In this document: one piece after another, positions 46,779 through 55,737 of the stretch
How positions within the stretch are numbered: position 1 is the stretch's first letter
Layout: every line of letters starts with the position of its first letter
From: Fodinibius salipaludis
Lineage (GTDB): Bacteria > Bacteroidota > Rhodothermia > Balneolales > Balneolaceae
Assembly: GCF_002287075.1 (NCBI RefSeq)
Contig: NZ_NSKE01000004.1
Span: 1-64,000, forward strand
Direction: 5' to 3'
DNA length: 64,000 nt
Notes under the pieces: model-generated
The model's input: the letters and a program-made list of their open reading frames with translations, nothing else
Databases searched by the model: none
What the model was told of the DNA's origin: nothing
Position numbers and translations under genes: made by a program

Positions 46779-47594
46779 ATGAGAAGATTCTATTATTTAC
46801 ACTCAACCTTTTGGCAAATTACTCTTCTCTCAATCTTGGGGATATTCCCTTTACTTTTTGCCTCTACAATACAGGCGCAAGATCTTTTTGAACGCGGTAA
46901 AAAACTTTATGAAGAACGCGCGGCCGAGGCTGACTCTTTCAAAGCAGATCCTGCCAATATTAACCGAGCTATTGATCTTTTCGAAGCCGCATTAGATCAG
47001 AATATCCATCAGGAAAAGGCGGCCTCGTACCTTTTGCGATCCTATTATTTCAAGGCCATGTTTACCGGTCTTAGCGAAGATCAAAAAAAGGAGGTGTATG
47101 AAAACGGTCGCAATTTGGGAGAGAAGATGATTGAACGCTATCCCAATTCAGTCCCCATTAAATTCTGGTATGCTGCGAATATCGGGCGCTGGGCCGATGT
47201 GCACGGCTTTTTTAAAGCAGCAACTAATGGTATCTCTAAAAAACTGAGAAGAGTATGCGAAGACATCATTAAAGAGAACCCTCAATACCAAGATGGAGGA
47301 GGTTATCGCATTTTAGCACAGGTACACTTTTATTCCCCTAATATTCCAATTGTAATGGGGTGGCCCTCAAAAGACAAGGCATTCGAACTTGTTCAGAAAG
47401 CTTTGGCGATCGCTCCAAACAATCCCACAAACAAAATGTTTTACGCTAATATATTACTCGAGTTTGATCGGCATCAGGAAGCAAAAGAACAACTCTATGA
47501 AATCAAACGAATGAAACCCCGAGCCTCTCACACCGTTGAAGATCGGTACGTTCAATATCGCAGCCAAAAACTATTCGAGGAACATTTCAATTAA
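46779..47594 (+). CDS. Exported TPR-like protein, resembling TRAP T-component family
   Basis: A 271-residue protein with a cleavable signal (hydrophobic 13-33, then I-Q-A-Q). The mature part is made of TPR-like repeats; a P-x-x-P-I-V-M-G-W-P-S-K-D-K-A-F-E-L region then A-L-A-I-A-P-N-N-P-T-N-K-M-F-Y-A resembles the TatT/TRAP-transporter T-component family (moderate resemblance, inference). No TRAP permease genes are nearby. Its end overlaps the next, convergent gene by 4 bases. Confidence 0.65.
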   Translation: MRRFYYLHSTFWQITLLSILGIFPLLFASTIQAQDLFERGKKLYEERAAEADSFKADPANINRAIDLFEAALDQNIHQEKAASYLLRSYYFKAMFTGLSEDQKKEVYENGRNLGEKMIERYPNSVPIKFWYAANIGRWADVHGFFKAATNGISKKLRRVCEDIIKENPQYQDGGGYRILAQVHFYSPNIPIVMGWPSKDKAFELVQKALAIAPNNPTNKMFYANILLEFDRHQEAKEQLYEIKRMKPRASHTVEDRYVQYRSQKLFEEHFN

Positions 47595-47938
47595 CGCAAC
47601 AGGTTTAAAACAAACCCAATAAGCTCCCTGCTAAGCTGATCTTCCTTAATCCGTCCATTAATCTGATTATCAGCAAAAGTCGTATCGCCTACAAATGAAA
47701 AAGCGATCTCTTTGCCCGAATCATTTGGATCAGTAAGAATAAAACTTAGCTGCTCCTCATTCTCTATATCTTCTTCTATTTGATCCAGTGAAATCGAAAA
47801 ATCCAGCATCGGATCTTTAAATCCACCGCCAGTATCAATCGCCGAAAACTCCAGATCAATTTTCTGGTTTTGACTAAGGTCAACAACTTGTCCATCACAT
47901 TTTAATAACGTTACTTCAGCAGAAGTCTGAATTTTCAT
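47591..47938 (-). CDS. Protein of unknown function
   Basis: A 115-residue acidic protein, mainly beta-strand by composition, with no signal peptide and no motif I recognise. Convergent with the exported TPR gene. Confidence 0.6.
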   Translation of the reverse strand: MKIQTSAEVTLLKCDGQVVDLSQNQKIDLEFSAIDTGGGFKDPMLDFSISLDQIEEDIENEEQLSFILTDPNDSGKEIAFSFVGDTTFADNQINGRIKEDQLSRELIGFVLNLLR

Positions 47939-48007
47939 TTTAGTACTATCTTGTATTACTTAATTTGCATTTAATAATAGGCAAGCTGATGATCTTTTAG
48001 AAATTCT

Positions 48008-48166
48008 ATGGATAAAAAAGAATGCCCCGGTTGCGCAGTAGAGGTTGATACCGATGCAGAGGTGTGCCCCATTTGTGGATATGAATTCCCGAGCCAGCCA
48101 CTCAGTTTCAAAATCGCCGCCTGGATGATGATCATTTTACTGCTGCTATACTGGGTAGTATTTTAA
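48008..48166 (+). CDS. 52-residue zinc-ribbon protein with C-terminal membrane helix
   Basis: The N-terminal half holds C-P-G-C and C-P-I-C pairs, a minimal zinc ribbon; the C-terminal half is one membrane helix (about 33-52, W-M-M-I-I-L-L-L-L-Y-W). Such zinc-ribbon/tail-anchor proteins are common, usually of unknown role. Confidence 0.75.
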   Translation: MDKKECPGCAVEVDTDAEVCPICGYEFPSQPLSFKIAAWMMIILLLLYWVVF

Positions 48167-48282
48167 GTTTGGTAAATACTATACGAGTATTTGTCTTACT
48201 ACACCATCCCCATTAGGGATCATCCGATTGATATTGGCTTGAAGAAAGTCGTGATCATGAGTTTCATTCTATTATAGTCATT

Positions 48283-48471
48283 TTATAGGTAGCTGTTTTC
48301 GTTACCCCAATCGAAAAATTCGCTGTTGAAGTCATCCACCGCTACGCGACATTCGGCGCTGGCAAACAAAAGTCTTTCAAGTCCATAAGAATCTCCTGAG
48401 TTGATTACGAATGCGTTGAAAGGCCGCCGTATACGGCCCGCATTATTCTTATACCAAGAAATACAAAATTC
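48283..48471 (-). pseudogene. Unidentified coding remnant
   Basis: An uninterrupted minus-strand frame of 62 codons without a start codon at its head. It reads I-S-W-Y-K-N-N-A-G-R-I-R-R-P-F-N-A-F-V-I, then G-L-E-R-L-L-F-A-S-A, ending F-F-D-W-G-N-E-N-S-Y-L and a stop. The sequence looks protein-like but I do not recognise a family. The surrounding 48167-48573 stretch has no complete gene. It may be the tail of a gene lost during the rearrangement that damaged the next gene. Confidence 0.4.
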
Positions 48472-48573
48472 TTAGAAAAGGTGGGCTAACAGGCAGTTAG
48501 CACAACTTATTTAAAACATTTCGTCTAAAAAGCTGCGCCAAACATCAAATGTCACCTACTATGTAGAACAACA

Positions 48574-49088
48574 TTATTCAATTAAATTGTTTTCAATGGC
48601 GTAGCGGGTCATCTCTACATTTGAGCTTATATTTATCTTCTCTTTTATTCGGGCCCGGTAGGTATGGATGGTCTGCGGACTCAGCGAAAGTTCCTCAGCA
48701 ATGTCATTTACCTCTTTGCCTGTCGCAATCATGCACAATACTTCAAATTCCCGATCCGACAACTGCTCATGAAGAGCACCCTCTTTATCCATGTCTACTT
48801 GGGAAGCCAACTGTTCGGCCACTTCCGGCGTGATATATTTCCGATTTTCGGTCACAATCTTGCGAATCGCTTTTATTAATTCATCCGAAATACTTGCTTT
48901 GTTCAAATAGCCATAGGCACCGGCTTTTAAGGCACGAATGGCAAATCGCTCTTCAGAATGAACACTTAACAGAAGAACAGGCAGATCGGGATAAAAGTTA
49001 TGGATCTGTTTGAAAAGCTCAAGTCCACTATTGCCCGGCATCGTAATATCCAACACTAAAATATCCGGTGTGGTTTTGTAGGCTTCCC
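48574..49088 (-). pseudogene. NarL-family response regulator, 5' end removed at an IS boundary
   Basis: Reading upstream from the stop at 48574: a complete LuxR-type DNA-binding domain (S-D-R-E-F-E-V-L-C ... T-Y-R-A-R-I-K-E), then a receiver that runs back through the phospho-acceptor V-L-D-I-T-M-P and E-A-Y-K-T-T-P-D, and stops at the IS end at 49089. About 40 receiver residues, including the acidic metal-site pair, are missing. A GTG at 49056 could still start a shortened protein that keeps the DNA-binding domain. The missing 5' part is not found beyond the IS. Confidence 0.85.
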
Positions 49089-49147
49089 TGAAAGTTGACC
49101 GTTTGAAAGTAGATAAAATTCACTACTTTTGAGCCCCTCCCCGTAAT

Positions 49148-50002
49148 TCACCCAGTCATAAGTAGAGAATCGGACGTTATGCGGTGTTGTTCAATGTATT
49201 CATTCGGGGTCAAATCTCCTAGTGAACTGTGAGGCCGGAAGCCGTTATATTCAGTTCTCCAGACCTCGATTTTCTGGCGGGCATCTTCCAACGATAAGAA
49301 CCAATGCAGATTTAAACACTCATCGCGGAAGCTCCCGTTGAAGGATTCAATATAAGGATTGTCAGTGGGTTTTCCGGGACGGGAGAAGTCCAGTGTTACA
49401 CCATTGTCGTAGGCCCACTGGTCGAGGGCTTTGGAGATAAACTCACTGCCATTGTCCACCTGGATCCGTTCTGGCACCTGACCAACTCGACGGGAAATCC
49501 GTTCCATAATTCCGGTTACATCAGTTCCTTTGATCGACTGATCCGCATGGATGGACAGGCAACTGCGACTAAAATTATCGACTACAGTTAAGGCCCGGAA
49601 TCGGCGCCCGTCGAAGAGCTGGTCCGCCACAAAATCCATACTCCATAGTTGGTGGGGCCCGCTTAGCTGCGGTCGATCCAGGCGATGCGCTCCAGCCCGG
49701 CTTCTTCTGGGGCGTTTGGCCCGCAGATTCAGCCCTTCAAGCTTGTAGAGCCGATATACGCGCTTGTGATTGACCATCCAGCCTTCTCGACGAAGCAACA
49801 CGTAGATGCGCCAGAACCCGTATCGCACCCGGGTCATGGCGATTTCACGAATACGAGCGCGAAGGGGGTCGTCATCACGCTCGACGGGTTGGTAACGAAA
49901 GGTGGACCGTGCCAGTAATGTCACTCGCGCTACACGACGCTCCGATACCCGGTACTGGTCGATCAGCCACCGGGCCAGCTGGCCGTAGTAATACCTATGA
50001 AC
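49148..50002 (-). CDS. IS407-type OrfB DDE transposase
   Basis: The open frame starts after the TAA at 50006-50008; the first usual start in frame is GTG 49924, giving 258 residues. Homology begins earlier (Y-R-V-S-E-R-R-V-A-R-V-T), so the natural product would start through a frameshifted orfA. DDE residues are whole: W-S-M-D-F-V-A-D, V-D-N-G-S-E-F and Y-I-E-S-F-N-G. It could be active if expressed. Confidence 0.85.
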   Translation of the reverse strand, partial: VHRYYYGQLARWLIDQYRVSERRVARVTLLARSTFRYQPVERDDDPLRARIREIAMTRVRYGFWRIYVLLRREGWMVNHKRVYRLYKLEGLNLRAKRPRRSRAGAHRLDRPQLSGPHQLWSMDFVADQLFDGRRFRALTVVDNFSRSCLSIHADQSIKGTDVTGIMERISRRVGQVPERIQVDNGSEFISKALDQWAYDNGVTLDFSRPGKPTDNPYIESFNGSFRDECLNLHWFLSLEDARQKIEVWRTEYNGFRPHSSLGDLTPNEYIEQHRITSDSLLMTG

Positions 50003-50005
50003 TGT

Positions 50006-50164
50006 TTACCGGACCTGATCCACGCTGGCTGGCAGCTGTAGCTCGGCCTCTGTAATTTGCTCCAAAAAGTATTCGTAGGCGACGTCCACTTTCCGGAAGT
50101 GCCGGTCCTCATAGACCGAATCCTGCACCATTCGTTGCTTAAAATTCTTGCCCAAAGTTGTCAT
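50006..50164 (-). CDS. 52-residue open frame upstream of the transposase, unknown
   Basis: It starts M-T-T-L-G-K-N-F-K-Q and ends S-V-D-Q-V-R, with a codon use like the transposase's. It does not look like an IS407 OrfA (no helix-turn-helix). It is in the same frame as the transposase, separated by one TAA. It may be a remnant of whatever the element inserted into. Confidence 0.35.
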   Translation of the reverse strand: MTTLGKNFKQRMVQDSVYEDRHFRKVDVAYEYFLEQITEAELQLPASVDQVR

Positions 50165-50273
50165 AATTGCTCTCCATTTTAGGTTGAAGAGCATGGTCGA
50201 TAGCAATGTGATAACAATTGGTGCACGTAGCGTTATCTAAACAACAAAAAAGGACTTTTCAGAAATTAAAAAA

Positions 50274-50311
50274 GGGCTTTTTAATAGCCTTACTAAGCTA
50301 CTAAAAAGCCC
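50274..50311 (-). terminator. Terminator after tRNA-Pro
   Basis: A 10-bp stem (GGGCTTTTTA with TAAAAAGCCC) with a loop of about 18 bases, just downstream of the tRNA on the minus strand and followed there by T-rich DNA. Confidence 0.7.
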
Positions 50312-50316
50312 AAAAG

Positions 50317-50390
50317 TCGGGACGACTGGATTTGAACCAGCGACCCCACGACCCCCAGTCGTGTGCTCTACCTGACTGAGCCACGTCCCG
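50317..50390 (-). tRNA. tRNA-Pro (anticodon GGG)
   Basis: A 74-base cloverleaf: acceptor CGGGACG with CGTCCCG, anticodon stem CACGA/TCGTG enclosing a loop CT-GGG-GG, T arm GGTTCAAATCC. Discriminator A; CCA not encoded. Confidence 0.92.
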
Positions 50391-50480
50391 ATTATTACAA
50401 CAATAATATCAAAAAAGAACTAATTCACTTCCCGTTTATTGGGATTGCTAAAGATAGGGCTGTCAACCACAAAACTCAAC

Positions 50481-50882
50481 CTATTCTTCAACACTTTGGC
50501 ACAGCTCCACCAACACCCCATGGTTATCTTTGGGGTGTACAAAAGCCACCAATTTATTATCTGCTCCGTGGCTGGGCTCATCATTTAACACGGTAAATCC
50601 CTCATTTCGCAGGCGATCAAGCTCGGCATGAATGTCATCCACTTCAAAAGCAAGATGATGCATCCCTTCACCTTTTTTAGCAACATATTTGGCAATAACC
50701 GAATCCGGATCGGTAGCACCCAGCAACTCAACCTTGGACTGACCTGCCTCAAAAAAAGCTGTTTCTACTTTTTGATCTTCTACAACTTCGCGCTTATAGC
50801 ACTTGCCATTCAGAAGTTTCTCATAGGTTTCTACAGCTTCCTCTAAATCATCAACCGCAATGCCAATATGATCGATAAACAT
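50481..50882 (-). CDS. mce: Methylmalonyl-CoA epimerase
   Basis: A 133-residue VOC-fold protein (two beta-alpha-beta-beta-beta modules). Marks are I-D-H-I-G-I-A-V-D-D-L near the start (metal His), G-M-H-H-L-A-F-E-V and the final L-V-E-L. It interconverts the epimers of methylmalonyl-CoA, acting between propionyl-CoA carboxylase and methylmalonyl-CoA mutase. It lies 76 bases after serA on the same strand. Confidence 0.9.
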   Translation of the reverse strand: MFIDHIGIAVDDLEEAVETYEKLLNGKCYKREVVEDQKVETAFFEAGQSKVELLGATDPDSVIAKYVAKKGEGMHHLAFEVDDIHAELDRLRNEGFTVLNDEPSHGADNKLVAFVHPKDNHGVLVELCQSVEE

Positions 50883-50958
50883 AATAGATAGAATTCAAAA
50901 TTTAGAAATCAGTATTCAGAAGTTCTCCCACTCAATACTCATTGCTTGTTATTTACTA

Positions 50959-52554
50959 CTAATTAACCGGTAAACTGACATACTGCAGTGCACGCACCCC
51001 ATCAAGATTGAGGATGGGTTTCAACTCTTCGTCCGTCATGTTTTTATCTACCGAAACAGCCGTAATTGCATTCTCACCTTTGTTCGTTCGTCCCAGACTC
51101 AAATTGGCAATATTGATATCCTGATTTGCCAGTGCACTACTGACAGATGCCAACATCCCGGGCTTATCTACATTTTGATACATGATGATATCACCCTCAA
51201 GACGCAGCTCAATGCCAAAGCCATCGATTTCAACAATACGGTAATCGTCCTCACCAAATACCGTGGCAGAAATCTTCTTATAGTCTGCCCCTTCATCCAA
51301 CTTTATCGTTATTAAGTCATTAAATGTTTTCGTCTGACTGGCCGTCGTTTCACGGATATTCAGCCCACGTTCCTTGGCATAGTGACGGGCATTAATCAGG
51401 TTAACCGACTCGCTTACGTGATGCGAAAGAATTCCTTTCAGAATAGAATCGGTCAATACATCCGCAAATTTGGTGCAAGAACCGCTATATTCAAACGAAA
51501 ATTCGTTGGCATGCTCGGATGCCAGCTGGATAGCTACACTTCCCAATTTTTCGGCCAGCTTCAAATACGGCTGTACCTCTTTATTAGTGATCAGCGAGAT
51601 GGATTTCCCATTCAGGCTTCCTTTAAAACTTTTCTGCTCCAAGGCATCCGCCATCTGATGAGCGATCTGCTCCGCCACCTTCTCTTGCGCCTCCTCGGTA
51701 GAAGCACCAAGATGTGGCGTTGTAATTATTTGAGGATGCTTCAACAGCTCATAAAGTTCTTCGGTTGGAGGCTCACTCGAATAAACATCCAATGCGATAC
51801 CTTCAACATATCCCTCTTGAATAAGCGCATTCAGGTCCTCTTCTCTATAAATTCCTCCCCGGGCGCAGTTCACCAGATACATTCCTTTTTTGAGCTGATC
51901 TGCATTTTCCATCGAAATCATATTCTTGGTCTTTTCAGTCAGCGGAGTATGAACCGTCAAAAAATCAGCCACACCAAGCAGTTCATCTAACTCAAGCAAT
52001 TCCACACCCAAACTTTCGGCCTTTTCCACTGATGCGAATGGGTCATACGCTTTTATCGTCATTCCAAACTCTTTCATACGCTTGGCCACTTCACTGCCGA
52101 TTTTACCCAGTCCGACAATACCGAGCGTTTTATTATGCACCTCGGTACCCATATACTTTTTACGATCCCAGCCACCGCTTTTAACTTTATTTACGGACTG
52201 AGGAATATTTCGAGCCAGAGCTAAAATCATCCCACAGGTATGTTCTGCTGTAGAAATTGTATTCCCGTCGGGCGTGTTCATTACCAAGACCCCTCGCGCT
52301 GTAGCTGCCTCAATATCAATATTATCAACCCCTACTCCGGCTCGGCCTACTACTTTTAAATTCTCTGCCGCTTTTAATACCTCCGGAGTTACATCCGTAG
52401 AACTTCGCACCACAATACCGTCATACGATCTTATTTCATCAAACAACTCCTGTCCGCTTAAATTGTGATTTCGAACGACCTCTATTCCTCGCTCTTCAAA
52501 AACCTTTTCGCAGAGTTCATCAACATTATCTAACACTAAAACTTTAAATGACAT
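50959..52554 (-). CDS. serA: D-3-phosphoglycerate dehydrogenase, long ACT-containing form
   Basis: A 531-residue enzyme for the first step of serine synthesis. The substrate/nucleotide-binding core (about 1-315) has G-R-A-G-V-G-V-D-N-I-D, G-L-G-K-I-G-S-E-V and the catalytic His in P-H-L-G-A-S-T-E. An intervening domain (about 320-450) and a C-terminal ACT domain (about 455-531; M-Y-Q-N-V-D-K-P-G-M-L) would allow serine feedback. Third gene of purF-engB-serA. Confidence 0.95.
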   Translation of the reverse strand: MSFKVLVLDNVDELCEKVFEERGIEVVRNHNLSGQELFDEIRSYDGIVVRSSTDVTPEVLKAAENLKVVGRAGVGVDNIDIEAATARGVLVMNTPDGNTISTAEHTCGMILALARNIPQSVNKVKSGGWDRKKYMGTEVHNKTLGIVGLGKIGSEVAKRMKEFGMTIKAYDPFASVEKAESLGVELLELDELLGVADFLTVHTPLTEKTKNMISMENADQLKKGMYLVNCARGGIYREEDLNALIQEGYVEGIALDVYSSEPPTEELYELLKHPQIITTPHLGASTEEAQEKVAEQIAHQMADALEQKSFKGSLNGKSISLITNKEVQPYLKLAEKLGSVAIQLASEHANEFSFEYSGSCTKFADVLTDSILKGILSHHVSESVNLINARHYAKERGLNIRETTASQTKTFNDLITIKLDEGADYKKISATVFGEDDYRIVEIDGFGIELRLEGDIIMYQNVDKPGMLASVSSALANQDINIANLSLGRTNKGENAITAVSVDKNMTDEELKPILNLDGVRALQYVSLPVN

Positions 52555-52578
52555 GACTATTGTGGAGTTTTAATTAGT

Positions 52579-53169
52579 TTAAAATTCAGCAAATTCGGTT
52601 ATTAATTGCTTGACTTCCCCTATTCCTTTTTTGTCTTTAGTGGAACTGACAACAATCGGTACTTCAATATTCATTTCATCCAAAATACGCTTAAGCCGCA
52701 TCTCAGACTGTTTCTGTTTGTTATAAGAAAGTTTATCAGCTTTGGACAAAACGACTGCAAATGGCAATCTATTCGTCCCCAGCCAGTAAAAAAATTCTTC
52801 ATCAAGATCACTGGGCTCATGGCGGATATCCACCAAATGCAGGACTAAGCGAAGCGTTGACCTTTCCAGCAGGTAATCGCGAATATCACGTCCCCAGCGT
52901 TCCCGCTCTTCTTTGGAAACCTGGGCATAGCCAAATCCGGGCAGATCAACCAAAAACAACTTGTCATTTACCTGATAATAATTCATCTGCTGAGTTTTAC
53001 CCGGTACGTTACTCGTACGGGCCAATCCCTTGTGATCTACTAATGCGTTGATCAGTGATGACTTGCCCACGTTGGAGCGACCTGCAAAACAGATCTCAGG
53101 GAAATACGGATCCGGACAAACATCCAGTGAAGGAGCACTCGTGACGAAGTCAGCTTTTTTGAAAGGCAT
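52579..53169 (-). CDS. engB: Ribosome-biogenesis GTPase EngB/YsxC
   Basis: A 196-residue TrmE-Era-EngA-EngB-type GTPase. G1 G-R-S-N-V-G-K-S-S (about 32-40), G3 D-L-P-G-F-G and G4 S-K-A-D are visible. It assists maturation of the large ribosomal subunit. Its ATG overlaps the purF stop by one base (TAATG), so it is translationally coupled. Confidence 0.94.
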   Translation of the reverse strand: MPFKKADFVTSAPSLDVCPDPYFPEICFAGRSNVGKSSLINALVDHKGLARTSNVPGKTQQMNYYQVNDKLFLVDLPGFGYAQVSKEERERWGRDIRDYLLERSTLRLVLHLVDIRHEPSDLDEEFFYWLGTNRLPFAVVLSKADKLSYNKQKQSEMRLKRILDEMNIEVPIVVSSTKDKKGIGEVKQLITEFAEF

Positions 53170-54671
53170 TATATAATTTCGTTTTCCTCTTTTTCGATGC
53201 CAAAGTTAACAGGTACGGGATACTCTTCGGTAAAACAAGCGGTACAATATCCTTTGGGAGACACGTTGGCCTCTTTCACCGCATTGACCAGTCCGTCGGG
53301 CGACAAATACCGTAAGCTGTCCACCCCAATCTCTTCAGCCATTGCCTCAATATCCCGATCAAAACGATTGGCCATTAATTCTTTAGGGGTAGGAAAATCC
53401 ATCCCATAATAACATGGACTAATGATAGGCGGTGAACTCACCAAAAAGTGAACTTCGGCCGGATTATCCTGCTTGATCATATTGACCAAATAACGCGAAG
53501 TTGTGCCGCGTACAATCGAATCATCCACAATAATAACCGAACGTCCTTCGATAACGCCCTGCACCGTATTGAACTTAGTACGCACTTTTTGGTTTCGGGA
53601 TTCCTGTCCCGGTGATATAAAGGTACGCCCCACATAGTGATTACGGATTAACCCAATTTCAAATTTACACTCGCGCCCTAATTTCTGATTTTCATGTACA
53701 TATCCCAGTGCGGCCGTATTGCTCGAGTCGGGCACCGAAATTACAATTGGTTTTTTATCTCCGGGAGCATTCCTTATGACTTCATCAATCGGATGCTCTT
53801 TGGCCAAATATTTACCAAGATTCCGGCGGACTTTATCTACATTTTCGCCGAATATCTTACTGTCGGGACGTGAGAAATATACATACTCAAAAATGCACTG
53901 ACTTGTATCGGTACCATATTCTGCATCCAGATGATAAGATTCCGGCTCAGAGTCGACTGTTGCATCCTGATCCATTACCAGTACTTCACCCGGTTCAATA
54001 TCGCGAATAAACTCTGCATCAATAATATCGAATGCACAGGTTTCGCTGGCTACACAATAAGAATCGTCAACTTTTCCCAGTGCTAACGGACGGAACCCAT
54101 TGGGATCACGAACCGCAATCAACTTATCATCGGTAAGCATCACCAAGCTGTAAGCCCCCTCAACTTGCCCCAGCGCATCTAAAACCTGCTCAAGTTGTGT
54201 TTCTTTTTTACTGTGAGATATCAAATGCAAAATAAGCTCGGTGTCGGACGTACTCTGAAAAAGCACTCCCTCCTCCCTAAAACGCTCGCGAAGCTGTTTA
54301 GCATTCGCCAAGTTACCATTGTGTCCTATCGCAATATTCCCGCTGCGATAATGAACACGAAATGGCTGTATATTAGCAGGATTTCTGGCGGCACCCGTTG
54401 TGGAATATCGGTTATGGCCAATAGCTGCGGTGCCTTTAAGCTCATTCTCAAAAATATTTTGATCATCAAAGACATTTAACACCAGCCCAAAATCACGGTG
54501 CGCGGGCATAACCCAACGGTTTTGATCTTCATCAAAATGAGAGGTGACAATTCCCGCGGATTCCTGTCCCCGGTGTTGCAGGGCATGTAATCCGTAATAG
54601 GTGAGAAAGGCTGCATCAGGATGGTTTTGCATCCCAAAAATTCCGCAATAATCGCGTGGCTTGTCGATCAT
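53169..54671 (-). CDS. purF: Amidophosphoribosyltransferase
   Basis: A 500-residue glutamine-dependent enzyme that makes 5-phosphoribosylamine, the first committed step of purine synthesis. An eight-residue propeptide precedes Cys9 (Y-C-G-I-F-G), the glutaminase nucleophile exposed on processing. The C-terminal phosphoribosyltransferase half has the V-I-I-V-D-D-S-I-V-R-G-T-T PRPP loop. The propeptide and the Cys in C-Y-Y-G suggest the Fe-S containing Bacillus-type form. Confidence 0.95.
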   Translation of the reverse strand: MIDKPRDYCGIFGMQNHPDAAFLTYYGLHALQHRGQESAGIVTSHFDEDQNRWVMPAHRDFGLVLNVFDDQNIFENELKGTAAIGHNRYSTTGAARNPANIQPFRVHYRSGNIAIGHNGNLANAKQLRERFREEGVLFQSTSDTELILHLISHSKKETQLEQVLDALGQVEGAYSLVMLTDDKLIAVRDPNGFRPLALGKVDDSYCVASETCAFDIIDAEFIRDIEPGEVLVMDQDATVDSEPESYHLDAEYGTDTSQCIFEYVYFSRPDSKIFGENVDKVRRNLGKYLAKEHPIDEVIRNAPGDKKPIVISVPDSSNTAALGYVHENQKLGRECKFEIGLIRNHYVGRTFISPGQESRNQKVRTKFNTVQGVIEGRSVIIVDDSIVRGTTSRYLVNMIKQDNPAEVHFLVSSPPIISPCYYGMDFPTPKELMANRFDRDIEAMAEEIGVDSLRYLSPDGLVNAVKEANVSPKGYCTACFTEEYPVPVNFGIEKEENEII

Positions 54672-54752
54672 TAAGCTAATTGATAAGAATTGGTTTCCAG
54701 TGACTGGAAAGTTAATAAAAATAGCACAGTATATGGTAACTAATTGAATATT

Positions 54753-55631
54753 TTATTTGGAGGTTTTGGAAGCCTCATCCAGTCTGACATTAACTTCGTT
54801 CATATCAATAGCAGTAGAAACCTCGGAGCTAAATGTGAAATCATTTTGCACTAAGGCCGTACGGGCCTGATCCATCAACTCCGATTTTATATCGGCCAGA
54901 AAAACTTCCTGCTTTGAAGTATCCACTCTAATCCAAAAGTAACTGGTTAATTCTACAAAGTTCGGAGTAAAACCGGTGGTCTGTACCATCGGTTCGGGAT
55001 TATCAACGACGTTTTCGTTTTCTTTCACAGTCTCTAATAAAATACCACATGCTTTTTGGGCCTCATCGCGGTAGTCAATTCCAATCGTAAAAGAGCCTCG
55101 GCGCAATCCATCTCTTGTATAATTATACAGCGGCTTGGAAAGTAACTGCGAACTTGGCACAAAAACATCGCAGCCATTTGCCATCCTAATATGGGTATGG
55201 CGTAACTCAATATTTCTGACGCGACCTACGACTCCTTCAGTCTCAATCAGATCACCATTTGTAAAGGGACGACTAAAAGCCATAAAAAAACCGGCAAGAA
55301 AATTTTCGCCAATATCTTTAAACGCAAATCCCAAAATAACGGCCGTAATACCACCGCTGGCTAAAATACTGGTTGCAATACCGGATAATCCCAGAATGTT
55401 AAGCGCTATGAGAATGCCAACGAGAAAAACCAGAGCATAAATTAACTTCCCGAAGAAAGTTACATTCGCCGAGGATAAAGGGGTTCTATCTAATACATTT
55501 TTATAAATTTTTCGGATACCTCTTGCCAAAAAGTGAAACAGGATAAGAACTATTAAAGCAAAAACGATTTCAGGAATATATTCCACCAATCGGTTTACAT
55601 AATCCTCGAAACCATTCAGTACGGTATCCAT
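54753..55631 (-). CDS. MscS-family mechanosensitive channel
   Basis: A 292-residue small-conductance channel with three membrane helices (about 18-36, 60-80, 92-112); the pore helix is followed by G-F-A-F-K-D-I-G-E-N-F-L-A-G, the MscS hallmark, then the beta domain (F-T-N-G-D-L-I-E-T) and the cytosolic cage. It releases solutes on osmotic downshift. Monocistronic. Confidence 0.92.
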   Translation of the reverse strand: MDTVLNGFEDYVNRLVEYIPEIVFALIVLILFHFLARGIRKIYKNVLDRTPLSSANVTFFGKLIYALVFLVGILIALNILGLSGIATSILASGGITAVILGFAFKDIGENFLAGFFMAFSRPFTNGDLIETEGVVGRVRNIELRHTHIRMANGCDVFVPSSQLLSKPLYNYTRDGLRRGSFTIGIDYRDEAQKACGILLETVKENENVVDNPEPMVQTTGFTPNFVELTSYFWIRVDTSKQEVFLADIKSELMDQARTALVQNDFTFSSEVSTAIDMNEVNVRLDEASKTSK

Positions 55632-55737
55632 AGTAATCTGTTAAATTAAATGCACCAAGTTAAAATACGTAAGGACGCAATTAATCACGCCCTTACTTTG
55701 CCGATCTCAGTGTTATGATATTTCAATAATAGAATTT

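Larger units (their letters stand above)
49089..50164 (-). mobile_element. IS3-family element of IS407 type, apparently lacking orfA
   Basis: The left end is defined by TGAAAGTTGACC at 49089, shared with the 23.4-kb fragment. The catalytic frame is intact. No typical orfA precedes it, and no matching right inverted repeat was found, so the right boundary (set provisionally at 50164) is uncertain. GC-rich relative to its flanks. Confidence 0.75.

Noticed and set aside
23439-49088. The 25.6 kb between the two outward-facing IS ends as a composite transposon
   Set aside because: The interior is mostly core genes (proS, serC, tRNAs, carboxylase), the left copy is a 90-bp fragment and no target duplication is visible.
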